DNA of 64,000 bases, taken from the NCBI RefSeq assembly GCF_003590095.1, contig NC_039481.1, positions 12,245,895 through 12,309,894 on the forward strand, written 5' to 3'. Position 1 is the stretch's first letter; each line of letters starts with the position of its first letter. A program made the position numbers and the translations under genes. Under the pieces are notes generated by a model. The model was given only the letters and a program-made list of their open reading frames with translations, did no database searches and was not told the origin of the DNA. Source of the stretch: Trichoplusia ni (taxonomy: Eukaryota; Arthropoda; Insecta; Lepidoptera; Noctuidae). This document shows positions 25,301-36,779 of the stretch, in pieces.

Positions 25301-26219
25301 TACTTGATACGCAACTTTATCTTAAGTCTCAATTTAATTTCAATTAAGTTCTGCATAATTATATGATAAAACTTACGTACTTATTACATAAATCATGGAA
25401 ATGTTCAAATTGGATGTTGATTATAAATAAATATTAGTTAACATTTAAATTAAAAAATCTATTTTTAATTCTTAATTAAAAAAAACGTTTGTGTCTTCCA
25501 AACTCAGTACAAAAATGCGATACTAGATACGTCTCAGGTGCTAATGTTAGTATCCCTTACGATCTTATATGTAAAATGCCTATCAATTATAATAAATTAC
25601 TTTACAAAAAATATGGTCATTTTTTGCACTACGCGACAAAGACACTGCACATGGTTAGACCAGCTTAAGGCGTGTCGCAGTAGCAACATTTATATTATGA
25701 TTTCGTAATTAAACGTGATACTCATTTGAATTATTATAAGATATTTAATGAAGCAGGAAGTAGATAATCTAGTTTAAAACTCAATTTGACTAAAAACTTA
25801 CTTTTATGACATATTCAAATGCTATTTGATATAGCAGACATCATTCCGCCGGGCTGATTTGTGAATCTAAACCATCCGGGGTGCATCGGGTCAGCCCTTT
25901 AGGAGCATTTCAATAACATAAATACGTACAGTAGAATTAGGTGTACATATAAAGATAATCCACATTACTAAATAAAGTAAGTAAAGTAACAGTTGCTTAA
26001 CCTAGATCTTCATTTAGTTAATAGCTAGTTTTAATAACTGCTAGTAGAAGAACAGAGTGGTGACAAACGGACGGAGATAAGAGTTGCAATAATATGGTTT
26101 CACACAAAGTTTTCGCAATAAAGTCTACCACCGATCGTTAAGTACCAAAACCCACAATTCTTGGGCCCTTACATAAGTATAAGTATATGAAAGTAGCCAA
26201 GTATGTATAGTTCGGACGT
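22386..26219. other. Gene-poor with regulatory-looking islands
   Basis: No gene. GC-richer blocks: 22,635-22,800, 23,470-23,770 (includes the C-rich tract below) and 24,345-24,450 ('GCGTGCGCGCCGATGGGGAG'). Longest open frames are about 80 codons with no domain. Confidence 0.45.
23715..23748 (-). other. Potential G-quadruplex tract
   Basis: The plus strand reads CCCCAACCCCTTCACCCCCTT then CCCCCCACCCCCC, so the minus strand has five runs of at least four G separated by 1-4 bases. This meets the usual G4 sequence rule and stands out in AT-rich surroundings. Confidence 0.6.
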
Positions 26220-26320
26220 CAGTTGATTCATTACGGCGCAATTAAGCGGCCGATAAGCGTTGTAATTACGTATGCTAATCGCGAATTTAATTCGATGCAC
26301 TTGTACTAAGATACTGCGAA
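26220..26320. promoter_or_regulatory. Candidate homeodomain-rich conserved element
   Basis: Dense in ATTA/TAAT cores within CpG-containing sequence: CGCAATTAAGCGG, TTGTAATTACGTATGCTAAT, GCGAATTTAATTCG. This texture is typical of insect developmental enhancers. No open frame. Inference from motif density. Confidence 0.3.
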
Positions 26321-27889
26321 CGCGGTGAACTGTGACCATGGTTTTGGGTGTTAAGGGATAAGTCCTAATTTTCAGTTTCTTATTAAGAGGTGCCTGACGG
26401 ATAATTCTATAGATATATGGACCGATGTTGGAGCAAACTATGTTTTACCTGCATAGGGTTCTAATGGTTTTTTTTTTGAAATGACAAATTTTCTATGGTT
26501 TTTAATGCTAGTTTCTTTTGAGGATTAAATTGAGAGACTTGATTGCAAATTATATTTATTACTGTATTTTTTAATGCCTCTACGTTTTTATACCTTAAGG
26601 GGGTTTGCAATAGGTATTATTTTATTACATTGGAAGTAGATTATAAGAACGAACGTATAACGAATTAAACGTCATAAATAAAACGGAATTTACCGGAATT
26701 TTTGAAAAATAAATTAAAGCATGAAATTCGCAACAAAATATTTTCTTTCTTACGATTGTCATGGTCACCCTACTCGGGTAGCTCGCCAAGCTGGTCCTTG
26801 TTTGCATTACTGGATATTACCAATATATTATAATTAAATTAAAAGTTTATGTAGTTTGTGTATGTTACCCGTTGTACATACTTTATTTTACTTGGTACTT
26901 TATTGACTTATTTTTAAGCCGATTGTGAATAACTTATGAGATTAGCAATAAACTTGAATCTGTTCTGTAAGTAGGGTATATAATCTTGGAAACTGAGAAG
27001 AGAGGTCTGTACCCGCGGGTGATAACTTGTCTTATGAGTGTAGTACCTAAGTAACCCATTTTTTTCAGCGAAAAGTCGCTTTATGCACGAATTTTAAATA
27101 GCCAAACACCACAATATATTCACCATCTAGCACTTTCTGGAAGCACGTGATAAGTACCTTTTGGTAAAATATCATCACGTAGAAAAGTTCCCATCAAGTG
27201 GAAAAGAGGATAAGAAAAGTGACGTCACTCTACGCGATGTATAATAATGCTCTTTTAAGAAGATAAACCTCCTGGTCTATAAATAAGATTTATTTCTTTA
27301 ATTCTTCATTTTTTCTCACTTCCACGGAGTAGTGTCTAAACCTAAACCGCCATGCGACGTAACCCGGGTTTTGGTATCGGTGCATGGTGCCTAATGCTCT
27401 CCTTGCGCTGAGGACAAATGCATTTACCATACAAAAAAAATTGACGGAAAAATACGTCTTTCTACACTATGGCGCTGTCTCGCTTGCACTAGAAAATATA
27501 TTGAGATTATTTCGATTACAGAAGAGAAACCAAGTCTCCACATAGTCTTATAATTATAATTATGTATATTGCATACCGCGTATAAGTCTAATAGGACCAT
27601 TATATATTATTATTTAACTAGTACTTAAGCAATTTTATTATCAACTACACACGTTAATTACAAAAGTAATTTATTATTCCAGTGTAGTTGTTTAATTCAA
27701 CTATTTAATTATTTACTGCGGCCTTGACTCTATGTAGAGGTTCTTAGAAATGTTTAGTATATCCGACTGAATACTCGCGGTTATTTCTGTATCATAGCGA
27801 TTTTCAAAGGGAAAAATTTAATTATTAAATGGTGCGCCTTTATTTACTTTTTCAGAATTGTTTTATAGTTATGTTCTCGAAGGCAAAGA

Positions 27890-27960
27890 CCGAAACCTTA
27901 TTACTGAGGCTATGCTATCTTTTTGTCTGTCTGTCCATCCGTCAGCAGGTTTTTTAATAG
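27890..27960 (+). repeat. GTCTGTCTGTCC dispersed tail fragment
   Basis: 'TTATTACTGAGGCTATGCTATCTTTTTGTCTGTCTGTCCATCCGTCAGCAGG' matches the GTCCGTC tail family found at several places in the window. Confidence 0.5.
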
Positions 27961-28559
27961 TAAATGCCATGTAAGATATTGTCTGCTAAACTAATAAACA
28001 CAACAGTCACCCTGTAATATTGAAAGCGTAAACCTTCACGTAAAATAATATTAAAAAAAAAACAAATCTAGCATCAGACACTACTCACGAAATAAAACAC
28101 TCAAACCTCTCACCCAAAAGAAACAAAAAGAGTCTTAAACACAAACATTTTTCAACCATTCCATAATTCAGTATTGATATTGATGCTACTAATTGACAAG
28201 TTGAAAGTGTAAACTCGCTTATTGGCCCTTCGACCCTGTCACCACAAATTGTCCGTAGGAAAAGCTGTTACGAAACTATTCGGTATCCATTAAAAATTAG
28301 CGCTGGTAACGTATTAATACACCTCAAAGCAGCGATCAGTGGACGCCAAAAATAAATTGAACATCGGGACGAACGAGCGGCTCGTGGTGGGTAGGACTTG
28401 GTATCTGGTGTTGTTCTTTCAATAATGTAAAAAAGCTTTTGAGATTGTAAAACAATAGTTTGTAAATAGCAAACGTCCGCGTAGCTGTCGATTATTGCTG
28501 CAAATCATTATCTTGTTTTCACTTGACTGAAAATGTCGGACGTGCTCTTTCAAGCTGTA

Positions 28560-28650
28560 ATCTATCTCTGTACCTAATTTCATCAAAATCCGTTAAGTTG
28601 TTTTTGCGTGTAAGAGGAACAAAAATCCATAAAAACTTTCGGCTCAACAA
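28560..28650 (+). repeat. Retroelement/Helitron-derived fragment
   Basis: 'CTCTGTACCTAATTTCATCAAAATCCGTTAAGTTGTTTTTGCGTG' is the widespread arthropod motif 'CCAAATTTCATCAAAATCGGTTCAG', also seen in related form at 59,277-59,330. Fragment only. Confidence 0.5.
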
Positions 28651-31479
28651 GAAATTAATTAGATAGTGCAGTTATTTTTTATTCTCAAATCAACTGTTGG
28701 TTGATTTTAGTTTTGATTTGTACAACCTTGACATATATCAGGACAGATAAAGACTTACTTTAATAAAGATCTTTATCGACCTCTCTAAAAAAACTAACAG
28801 AAGCAATCCTTACTGAAAAACAAAGGCTCTTTAAGAATATACATAGTAACAAAATCTGTAAGATACCCGATCCTATGTCTCAGCAAGCGGCCGTGAATAC
28901 CGCACGCTTGTAAACGCGTCGCGGTATCGTATAAATTCATTATCACTGCTCCCGCTATTATTTTATGACAAACATTGTGCCCAGCGAACATGCTTCAACA
29001 TTTATCCTTCAGTGTTCCATGAAAAATATATTCAGGCGGTAGACATTAGAAAGAAATTGATGGCTTGAAAATAGGCTAGCGTTTGGTATTAATAGTTATA
29101 GCCTGTGGCGCTGGGCTTGCTACTAGAGACCGATTTTTGAAACGGTTTTTCAATGCTCAGGACAATATAGTACGACATTTGAAGATTTTTATTTGGAGCT
29201 AAATTCGTTATGGACACAAGCTTAAATAATATCTGAAATCAATTTATTAAAGACTCGTAAATGTAAATTGACAAAATGTAGGAATTTCCTTGTGAATACG
29301 GACTAAGTAACCACTAGGTATATGAAACATTTTGTGAGAATATTTCTTAATGTTTATTTGCAAAAGACTTTATTCTAACGATAAAAGAAATGTGTAAAAT
29401 TCTTTTCTTAACAAATCTATCAACAGAACAACACAAATGTATACAAACACAAAACACAAGCACACACAAACATACCAACTCAAAATACGTAATAATCATC
29501 GCATAACCAAAACTCATAGAGTTCCATTAAAAAAAGGTCCATTGCATTCATAAAAGCGGCAACGGTCATCGACCGCAAAAAACTATCCGGCTGAATAGAA
29601 AAAAAATCGCAAAAAAATATGAAAAAATTTGTGCACACTCAAAAAGAGCGCAGATTGTCGCGGTTTGGGCCCCACTACTGGCTGTTATTAATTCTTGGAC
29701 AGCCGGCTACGACGAACCGCAGTGGACAATTGAAAAATAAAATAACTATCATTCATTTGTACGCAGATCATGTTTACAAAGGTAGCTTTACTGCTGTTTA
29801 AATACGCTATGATTGGATGCCAGTGTTTTTAATTTCGTTGCGTTTATGAAGTGTGCTGTCGTTTAAATGTTCGATGCTTTTGATAAGATTGGTTGGTGAG
29901 TCTTTGTTTGAGCTTTTTATATTGAGTATGATTGAATGAGTTTTTGCTCTGAGTAACGGGACAAATTGGTGTTTCAATAAACTCTTTTTATTAGAGCGTT
30001 TAAAATATATTTCTAACGAATTTTTAAGTAAAGCTTTTGCTTATCCCCCGTGTCTCCCTTTTTTTAAGACATACATTATAAAATTAAAAAATTCGTCATG
30101 TAGGTTTTTAAAAATCAATATACCTAAATACTCTTACCAAAAACATTCAATACAAATTTCATTATGAGAATAAATCCATTTTATCCATCCGAAAACCGAA
30201 CCTGCACTGCAAGCAATACTCTCACTGCGAAACAACAGGGCATCGGTACTTTTTCACTATTTCATAAATAATTAAGGTTTAAAACCAAAAAATGTCAATG
30301 CCAGTTGGCGTTGTTGCCGAATGGGGTCCGATTGATTACATTCTCGATTCCTCGTATTAACTTTGTAGCTGTATCACGCTTGTAGGTGAGGGAAGTCGGC
30401 AGGATACCTGCAAATGATTTTTTAAAGATTTTTTTTTTAATATTTCGCTGTGTTTTGTTTTTTCGTTTGGCATCGTATATGTATGGATAATGAAATCAAT
30501 CACAAGTCTTTATTATCAACATAAAAATTAAGGCATTATAGGCCATATGGACATAAGATGCAGTTTTATCATCTCGGTAGTAAATTTTCATACTGTAACT
30601 TCAAAATCAAGTTTAGTGAAATTCTATAACTAATTTAGACAGCACTTCCTCACATTACTAATTAGACGAAATAAATATTATGTAGACACCTGAAATATGC
30701 TTGTATTGTGAGGAGAAATAAATAATATTTTTATATTAGATGAACACAAAAACAAGAAACTGTAAATATTTTTAGACAAACTCCAATAAAAATTTACAAA
30801 ATATAACTAATTAAAAAGAAAACTACCACAACACCATCGCTCCCAGTTACACCGTAAAATTACTTGGAAATAATTGTTTTTGACCTCAAAAACCTTCAAA
30901 GGGAGCAATTCTTTATAGTGATTTCAGTGTATCCATCAGGAAGCCGTCAAAAGAAACAAAGCTAAAAAATCCTTTTGATTTTCGCCGGATTTGATTGGCT
31001 GGGAATTGGAATTGTAGTCGATAAATGGCAGTAGGAAAGCCTAGGTATAGGATACACTGCTTTTTAGAACCTGGTATAACTAATAAAAAGTTCCTGATGC
31101 TGGTTCGGAACGGGGCTAAAGTGTATTTTATTACTTACTGATCTTCTACGGAGTACACTATACGTATAGCGTTTTTTTTTTTGGAAAATATTTGCTGGCA
31201 AATGAAAAGATAGGTGGAAAAAGTGGAATATTTTTTGGCGTTCTCCTTATAAGGTTCATGTATGGAGAAAAACTATTCTGTCCAAAGTGGAAGATACTCC
31301 AGAAATAACATATTATTCTTATTATTGTTGAACGCATTGAATGAATCATTTGGGAATTAAAACTGTTCCGCATGGCGTTTAAAAAGTTTTAATTAATTAA
31401 TTCTTAAATCAAAACATTTATAAATATCAGAAAGAAAGTTTATGCATGAAAAAAGGTAGGATCTAAAGCAGCTTTCTGC

Positions 31480-31625
31480 TTACCACATTTGCCGCCCGAG
31501 CTTTTGCCGAAACAATACAACCTTCAAACCTTCGAGAAAAGAACGTATTCCATTTTAAAAGGCGGGTAACGCACTTGTGATTCCTCTGGTGTTGCGGTTG
31601 TCCATGATGGGCGGTGGTAATCGCT
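31480..31625 (+). repeat. Dispersed repeat ('AACGCACTTGTGATTCCTCTGG')
   Basis: 'GGCGGGTAACGCACTTGTGATTCCTCTGGTGTTG' then 'GTCCATGATGGGCGGTGGTAATCGCT' matches a very common lepidopteran repeat usually continuing into 'CAGGTGAGCC'. That end is missing here, so the copy is truncated. Confidence 0.6.
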
Positions 31626-33483
31626 AAACATCAAAAAAGGCTAACCAAAAAAAAGACCTGATAATGAAAATATTAAATGATAGTCACAGACGTTCCTCCC
31701 ACCTTCACAAGTCATGGAATACTTTCCCCGTACCCTGTACATGAACACTTAAGGCTTACACAATTACAAGTAATACTATTCTCTACTAATACGAGTAACA
31801 TAAATAGTTGTGTCAGTTTGTTTGTATTTATACCTACTTCATTACTTTCTTTCGTAGGAGCTATGAAAAAAGTAGGAAAGAAATACATGACGATGTAGTT
31901 TATATGATTCAATCAAGATTTGCAGAGCAAAATAAATCTAGTTCTGAACACTTAGGCATTGTAATGTTATTTGACATAGTGTCGTTTTTAAAGTAGGAAC
32001 TTAAAAACTTTCATAAAGTTAGGTAGATGTTAACTTAATAGGGACTTCTTATTCCAATCAGTTCAATTATCAATTTCACAATTTTCGGATAATTTATCTT
32101 ACTTGCTATGTAAGTACTTAGGTCAGTTACCGATTCAAGTGGACCCTACCAAGCTAGTGATTCTTCGTAGACATCCCCGCATCTGTCACCACCTGAGCGG
32201 ACCTAGGGCAGGTCCCTAGCGGAGCAAACGGGACTTGTATAAGTGCACTGATTATAATGAATAATTCAAACGGCGAATATCTGTTTTCTGCCGACCAGAA
32301 TTGCTTACAACGCGTGGGACGCCTTATTCAAATTCAGACTTATTAAACTTATCTTTACTTTTGAATCCATTAAGCTAACTATCGCCTAATTAATTCGCAC
32401 ACAAATGTATAAGTAGAAGTAAGTATCTTTGGTTTCTGTTGCTTATTTTTACGGTATTTTTGCTTGCGTTAATTAGAACTGAAGACAAGTATCAAGAAAT
32501 TTTATTTTATTCGCAAAACGTTGCGATTATTCTATACCTGAAATATTTTTGTTGTTTTTGTATTATCACCTGTTCTATGAGGGCTACTTCGGGATGTTTG
32601 CTATGTGAGGAAGAATAGAGGTCTGTTTTGATTGATTTCAGATCGAGTTAGTAAGAAACACAACACTATCCTTAATTCGTGCATCGGCACGAGTTACTTG
32701 GAGCTACACTCGATCGACATCTAATGACGATTTTGGACACTGGATCGCTACTAGGTCTTGGTTTGGTTCAAAAGTACTATTTCAGGACCTAATCGAGAAC
32801 CGAATTAGAATCTTAAATAGAACCAACCAGCATCGAGGATAAGCCTGCGATCTGCCCATAGTTTACTGTTTCATTTTCATCTGTCATTATTGATAACACT
32901 GACAACAGTCAATAGGTTTCCCACTAGGAGTGTAGTTAAACTGCTTATATAATTTCATTATCGTCTCTATGATTCTAAATAACTTCTGAGAATATTTATG
33001 AAGAGTGATAAATGTGTTATTAAACATAAATACATTTAAATAATACTACAATTAACCGTCTGCCGTACCCAACATTGAAATAGCTTCAGCAATAACTGCA
33101 AAATTATTCACAAAACAAAATCAATATCCATTCCAGATATAATAAGTCATTATAATACTTCAAATGTCGCTACTCCGGTTCTAAAAGCAATCATTTAAAA
33201 TATACCTATCTAGTTCCAACAAAAAAGCAAAATCGTGACTTATTCATACATAGCAACAAACGAGGCTGAGGTTGTCAAGCAAATCTGTCACTTATTGCGA
33301 GAGAGACAACCGCTTTCGTGGCATTAACATTTTATTAACATTTCCCGTGCGTCATTAGGGTTGAAATTTGAATATCTGTAGATCGGAAATGCACAAATTA
33401 AGCGAGTGATCTGTTCCCGTAATGAGCTGAAAGGTACGTAATGACGGGGACAGAGGACGGAACAAAACAACACTCTTGCTTAC
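31626..33483. other. Non-coding
   Basis: No gene supported. Overlapping frames of 62-73 codons at 31,677-31,996 on both strands look like chance. A moderately GC-rich patch at 32,140-32,225 has no identifiable content. Confidence 0.45.
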
Positions 33484-33795
33484 CTCAGCGACTTGGTAAC
33501 GAACGGATAACCCGTTGTGAGGAGAACGCTTTCTCATTAAACTTGAAAACAATGACGAATCCGCGTACAAGTTTTGGGTATATCGAATAAGTACTTTCTG
33601 GTTTTGCATGAGAGACAAGTCTATATTAAGAAGGTTGATGCCGTTGAAACCACGTTGATTACAATCTGGACAAATTATTTTTAAGGGACCACGATAAAGT
33701 TTAACTAGTACCCAAGATAATTGAAGTGGCAATTCACGAAAACATTTACGTACGTAAAGTCCAAAATCTGAAACATCATAAACATCGTCATACAT
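33484..33795 (-). CDS. Candidate first coding exon, gene unknown
   Basis: An ATG-started frame of exactly 104 codons runs to a consensus donor (GAG|GTAAGC). Read-through continues 42 more codons, which would be intron. The peptide begins MYDDVYDVSDFGLYVRK, has a CPDC pair near residues 42-45 and ends GLSVRYQVAE. Upstream on the same strand lies a GC-rich block with a GTCCGTCTGTC run that could be promoter or 5' UTR. Alternatively the acceptor-like GTTTCAG inside the start region makes this an internal exon beginning at DFGLY. I recognise no family, and an open frame of this length can occur by chance at this AT content. Confidence 0.25.
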
Positions 33796-36004
33796 TAAAT
33801 TCGTCCTTCAATACCATACACGCAATCGTATATAGAAACATAGGTATCACCCAGCCCTAAAGCATCCACCCCTCACCGGAGTCTACTCCATACATCCGAA
33901 CTATCCAATACTCCTTATTAATAAGGAACGGTAGCTCTCAAGCGCACACAGACAGACAGACGGACACACGGACGCGGCGAGCGACATTTGTAATGCTACT
34001 AAATAGTTGCGCGCGGTAGGTGCCCTGCAAACGAGTAATGCGTTCTCTACTCGACGAGAAAAGGTATATGCACGACGGATCCAAGATGATTATAATAATG
34101 AGGATTTATTCCGACAAGATGGCAGGTTCGAGGCAGTTTTAGAATAAGTTTTGAAGCTTTAAGGAGGTTTGAACTTTTGTATGTTTCGTGTATGCCGATA
34201 TCAGAGATGGAGTTGATTTGCAGTTTGTCTGATTTGAGTCATGTTTTCTGCAGGTCTTGTTCGTGGTTTAAGACTTTCTCCGTAGTTCAGAATTCTTAAA
34301 AGTCCCTTATTTCAACATTTCTTACCTTCAGCAAAAGTAAGACACATTAGGCAATTGAGCCGATAAACCCGAATATCTAAATCCAATGAAACCTTGTAAA
34401 TTAGTTTAGAATTTTGGTCGACAATTGTTCTATACTTAGATTTCAATGGACTTCGGTTCATTGCACTGCTATCCAACTTGTAGCTAAGTTTAACATAATA
34501 TTATAATTATAACAGGGTTTTAACCAGCTACAGACTATCCTCCATATTATCATGTTTTGCAACATCCGGCAAAGGCAGTTATCTTAAAGTAATTTTATTA
34601 CTTTTGATTTGAATCTAAGTAAGTAGACTACCCATTCTTGACGAAAGTGATTGCAGACATCAAAATTCTCCATATAATCAATTCAAAGATTTAAAAAGTT
34701 TTTGGAGATAGAATCATGATGGTTAGATCTCGTGAGTCAGTTCAGCTATCAGTTAAGCAAGGAGGCCATCAAATAAAAACATTTCTAGTACTTCAAATGT
34801 CGTCACATAACGCGGTCCAGTCAATAAGTCAGAAGCACCTATCTGCGTAATGTCTCGGCGGGCATTTACATATTTTAATGAGCACCGCAGGCCTATCTCC
34901 TAGGAGCTACTATGTAGGCGACCACGGGAGCATACCTCTCGCTCTCACTTGCTTTGTACTTTGATGGATGCGGACGATTTGCTTTTTGCTTGTTCAATGT
35001 GAACGTTTGAGATTATTGGGAATTAATTAGAATTGATTAAGGGAGTTTTGTTTGATTGATGTCGGAGTTATTTTAGGTGATGTTTTAAGATGAGTAGATT
35101 AAGGGTGATCGAAATTAACACTGAAAAAAATATTTTGCAGAAATGCTGTCACTTCGCTTAAAATTTAGATTAGGTAACGACTTAAAAGTCGGTAAGTCAA
35201 AAAAAAATCAAAGGACTTTCCTTAACGACTAAACGAAAATATCAAAAAAACAACTTGTCGAGGATCAGATGGTAAAAGACGTCACTAGACTAAAATAATA
35301 CCTGATTATATTAGGTATCAAATATTTGTGAAGTTCAACCAACCTATCAATTTCAGGAGCTCTTCAGTGAAATTATATAAATAATTTAGGTCTGCACGAG
35401 AGCCACGTACAACACCGATAGGGATGGAGTATTTAGATGAACGATGTTTAGGAAAAAAAAACAAAAGCATTATTGTTGGCACCGACAATCGGACACAGCG
35501 ACCTCAGTAACACATAACTCATTTATACCTGTACCACCTGATATATGTATGTTTACCCTACATGAAATTCATTAACAAAGCCGCCTAATAACTTCCCCCT
35601 ACGGAGGGTGGTCACTGGAAGGGGGTGGTTGACAAACAGCACCCTGTAATGTGCTACTGTTGAATTGCAAAAATCTCATTATGCTCTAACTGTCGTTATA
35701 GGAGTAATTAACTACCGCGAATACGGAGTGCGGAGGATACGAGTTGGTTCTACAAAATTTTGGGGTTAAAAGTTAAAATACACTCCGAGTGTGTAAGTCT
35801 TGTGATCTTTTATATTATGTGACTAAAAAAATAGTGAATTGTAAGACGATACAGCCAAACAGAAGCTGAAAAAATCGATGATGGATAAAGAAAAATAATT
35901 AGTTGGTAAATGGTTAATTTAATTTAAATAATGCCCCCACCACATAAATTAGGTATAGCTGCTGAATCCTATCGGAATCTTTAGAGGTTTGGCAACATCC
36001 AGAA
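33796..36004. other. Non-coding with GC-richer blocks
   Basis: Blocks at 33,945-34,090 (CAGA/GGAC short repeats and GCGCGCGG) and 34,845-34,945 have regulatory-like texture. No gene supported. Confidence 0.4.
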
Positions 36005-36259
36005 ATGCATATCCTAGTTCTATATCTTGTCACGGTACTCTGCGAAAGTGTTGCTACCTGGTTACTGATCGGTACACGAGAGCTCCCACGTCACCTAACA
36101 GAAAAGTACGAAGTACGTACCCTATTACCGTTTATCAACCTACTCCACATATTTTCCTATTCCGCGGTAATTGTGTTTTGTTATAACGAGTTTTTTGGCG
36201 AGCAGCGATGCGACCCGCGGCAGACCTGTATTTTGCTTTGCTCATTTCACTCCCCATAA
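36005..36259 (+). CDS. Doubtful small ORF with two hydrophobic segments
   Basis: An ATG-started frame of 84 codons with hydrophobic stretches at about residues 2-22 and 42-60 and a Cys-rich end (EQRCDPRQTC). Two other frames are open over the same bases, and the region is GC-richer than its flanks, so low stop density alone could explain it. No family recognised. Confidence 0.15.
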   Translation: MHILVLYLVTVLCESVATWLLIGTRELPRHLTEKYEVRTLLPFINLLHIFSYSAVIVFCYNEFFGEQRCDPRQTCILLCSFHSP

Positions 36260-36779
36260 GATCGTTGGAGCAGTTGATACAACTGCGAATGTTATTTGAT
36301 CTAATAGAGATGCGCATTTTAAAGTGCAAAAGATAGAGGGATTGGGATGAAAATTGCAACAAGGTTGTCAATTAAGTAAGTAGAGATTATGAGTATCGGA
36401 TGTGATAAATAGATAGATCAGAAGTTTCTGTGGTCTATGCTCACATGATGGAGCTAGCTCAACCGTTTTGCCGTGAAGACATTTGAAGATTTTATATTTT
36501 CTTAACGGGAAATGTGACGAGTTCTTGAGTAAAGAATTGTAGATATTTCTTTTTTATTGGGTTGATTTTTTAGCCTACCTACTGCAGAAAACTGCCACAA
36601 CCATTATTTTATTCACATTTTGATATTGAAAGGGGTGTTAAAACGGGACATATGGCAGGCTATAGTGATTTCAACCATAATTGCAATGAAACTTCATAAC
36701 TTTTCAGTAAAAAATATAATAAGTGACCATTACATTCTAAAAGGAAAAGTGATTTGAACAAAAATATTCTTAAACGATT
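36260..36779. other. 3' flank of the CENP-S gene
   Basis: The minus-strand transcript must end here. No canonical AATAAA is visible close to the stop codon, so the cleavage site is uncertain. No other gene seen. Confidence 0.4.

Larger units (their letters stand above)
26321..31439. other. Gene-poor stretch
   Basis: No gene supported. Repeat pieces at 27,890-27,960 and 28,560-28,650 are listed separately. Frames of 60-71 codons have no recognisable content. Confidence 0.45.
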
